In this document: positions 61,416 through 64,000 of the stretch, piece after piece | How positions within the stretch are numbered: position 1 is the stretch's first letter | Layout: each line of letters begins with the position of its first letter | Assembly: GCA_028554755.1 (NCBI GenBank) | Contig: JAPTOF010000006.1 | Coordinates: forward strand, 11,712,501-11,776,500 | DNA: 64,000 bases | Origin: Cordia subcordata | Lineage: Eukaryota; Streptophyta; Magnoliopsida; Boraginales; Cordiaceae | Direction of reading: 5' to 3' | Position numbers and translations under genes: made by a program | The notes under the pieces: generated by a model | Seen by the model: the letters and a program-made list of their open reading frames with translations, nothing else | Told to the model about the DNA's origin: nothing | The model's database searches: none

Positions 61416-61990
61416 GGAACATTATCACTTCCACTATATATAAAGTTTTGTGCCAAATAAGTTGTTGCCAAAAACCAATCCCTAAAACTTGAAACCTACA
61501 TCTAATTTTCTAACCTTTAGAGCTATTTTTACTCATAATTCGAAAGGAAAAAGAAGCCTTCGGGTCTGCATTCACGAAGTAACTTATGTTCGACCATGGT
61601 CGAATGTGGGTTAGATCTTATAGAGTTGTAACCGCTAGTAATTCTATAAAATTTTTAAATATGTTTAGGAAAAAAAATCTTAAATCCACATGCGAAACAT
61701 GGTAAAATATTATCACTTTCTCTATAAAGTTTGTGCTAAATTAGTTGTTACCAAAAGCCAATCCCTAAAACTTGAAACCTACATCCAATTTTCTAGCCTA
61801 GCCTTAAGAGCTATTTTTACTCATAATTTGAAAGGAAAAAGAAGTCTTCGCATATGTATTGACAAAGTAATTGATGCCTAACCATGGTTGGATGTAGGTT
61901 AAGCCCGTGGAGTTGCAATTGCCACTAACTCTATAAATTTTTAAAATATTTTTAGAAAAAAAAATCTTAAATTTGCACCTGGAAAAATTG
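61416..61990. repeat. ~288-bp tandem duplication
   Basis: Units of about 61416-61703 and 61704-61990 run head to tail with long matching stretches, for example CCAATCCCTAAAACTTGAAA, GAGCTATTTTTACTCATAAT, GAAAGGAAAAAGAAG and AAAAAATCTTAAAT. A CTATAAATTTTT-type stretch lies near each end. Non-coding. Confidence 0.85.
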
Positions 61991-63465
61991 AAAAGGGGAA
62001 ATAATTCATATGGTGACAATGAATTTCGGTAGATCACATGCATGCCTGCTAATGCAATTACAAGGACAAGCCTGCATCTAAGTGGACCACACTAACTTAA
62101 ATATTATTCTCTCCATTCAATTAGAATAATGTTGACCGTTACTGAACCGTTTCTTTAAAGCAAATTAATTTCAGTCAGCTGAATTTATTCTCTCTATTAT
62201 ATGCACCTTATTTATAAAACGATCTTCGTGAAGAGTATCGTTTAGACTAAATTAATATTTCCATCGATTTTTCTAGTTAGTGTAAAACTGGACTTGTTAA
62301 TGTTAGACTAATATTTTCATTAATATGAAGATTACCATCTTCGATCATTATAACATAAATTGACCATTTTTAAAGATTTTTTTTTCAGGAATTAGATTAT
62401 ATTTAATGTGAGAACAAAAACTAGTAATTTTTTTATATATACATGAAGTTACTTAATTAGCCTTAACGATACCTGTTAGGAAAATCATGTCTATGTTATG
62501 AAAATTTACTATTTTCAATCATTTCCAGTTAATTTTCTTATTTTTAATCATTCTTTCTTTTAAGAAATTGGGTCATATTTAATGTGTGAATATTCAAAAA
62601 TGGTAAATTTTATAACTGGTGCAACATTATCGTTAGCAAAAGAATAACCTTTTCAGGTGTGATGTTGTGCCCATTAAAAATAACTGTTATTAAAACAATA
62701 TAGCAAACAATATCTTAATTAATTAGCCGCTAATTAAAATGACTATTAAACAGTTGAGAATAATTCAACTGCTCGCCAACATGAGTTGTCAGCTCCAGTT
62801 GCGTTGAAATGTTTAACTGTTTCATTATTAAACTGTCAATTTTACTATTAAGAAAACAAAAAAATTAAAGAAAGAATGGTGTAGATTCCTTTTGCCGTTC
62901 GGTAGTAGATGCTTCTTTTTCTAAAGAAAAAAAAAAAAAAAAAGGTCAAAGATCTCAATCCAAGAAGAATCTCATTAAGGAGCAACATGCCTAAGACAAA
63001 ACTTAAAACCGTAAAGCATCTTCATCTGCTCATCTTTTGACAAAAAGAAGTAATTTTAGATATATAATCACATAAAATCCAATTTAATTTATAGTTTCGT
63101 GATAGAAAAATATATTTTAAGGCACATACTCGGATTCGGCCAAGGGTGATAAAATGCAGAAGAGATGAATTTTAACCCGCGAACCTAAGAATAATTTTAA
63201 TAACTAAATGTTGAGGGTTCAGGGAGTAATTCAAGTGATTAAAATTAATTTCCGATAAATGATGACCTAGGTTCCAGTTCACGAGGGTGGGGATCGGGTT
63301 AGGGATGGGGGTTAAGAAACAGTTAAGAAAAGAACGAGTATTAACATCAAGATAACATACAGCTAAACTGCAGTTTCATGAAACAACCAAAGATGACATT
63401 CAAAAGCAATAAATAGAGAGACATTAAGAACTCTTGTAAATTTCATTCTCACATTGTTTTTTTCT

Positions 63466-63816
63466 CTACAACACCATCAAATCATTCTTCTCAAAGATCC
63501 TAGACGGGACCGCGAATCGAGCCGAAAATGATTTAGACAGATCACCACCATCGTCCCAGATTAATCCGTCGTCGAAATTCTGGGCATAAGTGTAGGGATC
63601 ATAAGTGTACCTCATTGAACATGAACCATTTCTGTTGAACATTTTTTTCTTCTCCTTCTTTATCTTTCTCCATAGCAGCCTCCAGATAGGAGCTTTGGAT
63701 CTGCCTAATGCAATCTCATGTGATGATACAAACCGATCGTATTGCTTGGCTGAGCAGCTTCGGCTCCAACAGTACATGTCTGCATTTCCTGAGCTGCACC
63801 ATGTCCCTATCTCCAT
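63466..63816 (-). CDS. Small plant protein of unknown function
   Basis: 116 aa from the ATG at 63816. MEIGTWCSSGNADMYCWSRS is followed by QYDRFVSSHEIALGRSKAPI, WRLLWRKIKKEKKKMF, then YDPYTYAQNFDDG and KSFSARFAVPSRIF. I remember similar short proteins in other dicots with the same order of motifs, but no function is known to me. No signal peptide or membrane segment. The basic WRKIKKEKKK stretch could be a nuclear or membrane-surface patch. A single exon suffices. A GTG two codons upstream is not used as the start. Confidence 0.8.
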   Translation of the reverse strand: MEIGTWCSSGNADMYCWSRSCSAKQYDRFVSSHEIALGRSKAPIWRLLWRKIKKEKKKMFNRNGSCSMRYTYDPYTYAQNFDDGLIWDDGGDLSKSFSARFAVPSRIFEKNDLMVL

Positions 63817-64000
63817 GGCCACAAGAAGAAAGGCTCAAAAAACTTGTTTTTTTTTTTTTTTGGTGTGTGTAAAAGGTTGAGGGTGGCTATTTAATGTGTG
63901 TAACCCAATGGGGTGTAAATGCATGAAATAGAAGAAAGATACATGACTTTATGAGAGTCATTTATACTCCAGATATTGTAAATATGATATTATTAAATTA
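63817..64000 (-). promoter_or_regulatory. Upstream region of the small gene
   Basis: Leader and promoter of the gene ending at 63466 should start here. A T-rich run (63846-63861) lies close before the start codon. No clear TATA box. Confidence 0.35.

Larger units (their letters stand above)
58906..63465. other. Intergenic DNA with transposon remains
   Basis: No gene recognised. It holds a CACTA MITE (59175), a probable gypsy-type LTR (60150-60640) and a ~288-bp tandem duplication (61416-61990). The rest is AT-rich. Confidence 0.5.

Noticed and set aside
63817..63822. Two extra N-terminal codons for the small protein
   Set aside because: They would start at GTG. The ATG at 63816 matches the remembered family start.
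1..64000. CRISPR array, defence island, phage or bacterial operon
   Set aside because: None seen. Spliced plant genes throughout; the only regular repeats are microsatellites and short tandem duplications.

Overview
This is nuclear DNA of a flowering plant, almost certainly a eudicot. The genes have many GT-AG introns, the intergenic DNA is AT-rich and full of small transposons, and every recognisable protein belongs to a land-plant family (group 3 sulfate transporter, FLZ zinc finger, trihelix factor, P-class PPR, OVATE). I cannot name the species. I see no previously undescribed biological system. The most notable content is a complete 23-exon RTEL1-type helicase gene, a piece of plastid rpoC2 in the nucleus beside a dead copia element, and several MITE families and tandem duplications sitting in introns and promoters.

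Layout. 182-3934 (+): 3' two thirds of a group 3 sulfate transporter, best fit SULTR3;4. 6327-7916 (-): SYS1 Golgi membrane protein. 9477-9550 (+): tRNA-Arg(UCG). 11221-14.7 kb (-): FCS-like zinc finger gene with a long 5'UTR intron. 14.8-21.4 kb: transposon-rich gene desert. 22743-23858 (+): trihelix transcription factor. 26348-28540 (-): PPR protein resembling At3g16010. 29811-30173: nuclear plastid DNA (rpoC2). 30365-35494 (-): inactive Ty1/copia retrotransposon. 36012-51902 (+): RTEL1 helicase, 23 exons, 1030 aa. 52931-53932 (-): OVATE family protein, OFP14-like. 56065-58905 (+): unrecognised membrane protein. 63466-63816 (-): small plant protein of unknown function. Between them lie MITEs of at least three superfamilies (Mutator-like, PIF/Harbinger Tourist-like, CACTA).

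The genes are independent transcription units, not an operon or pathway. From memory, RTEL1, OFP14 and an FLZ gene are neighbours in Arabidopsis (At1g79950 to At1g79970), and SULTR3;4 and the PPR are near neighbours (At3g15990, At3g16010). The window therefore looks like an ancestral block later split between two Arabidopsis chromosomes. Exon boundaries were placed by hand from splice consensus, reading phase and remembered family sequence. Coding lengths are exact only if those joins are right.
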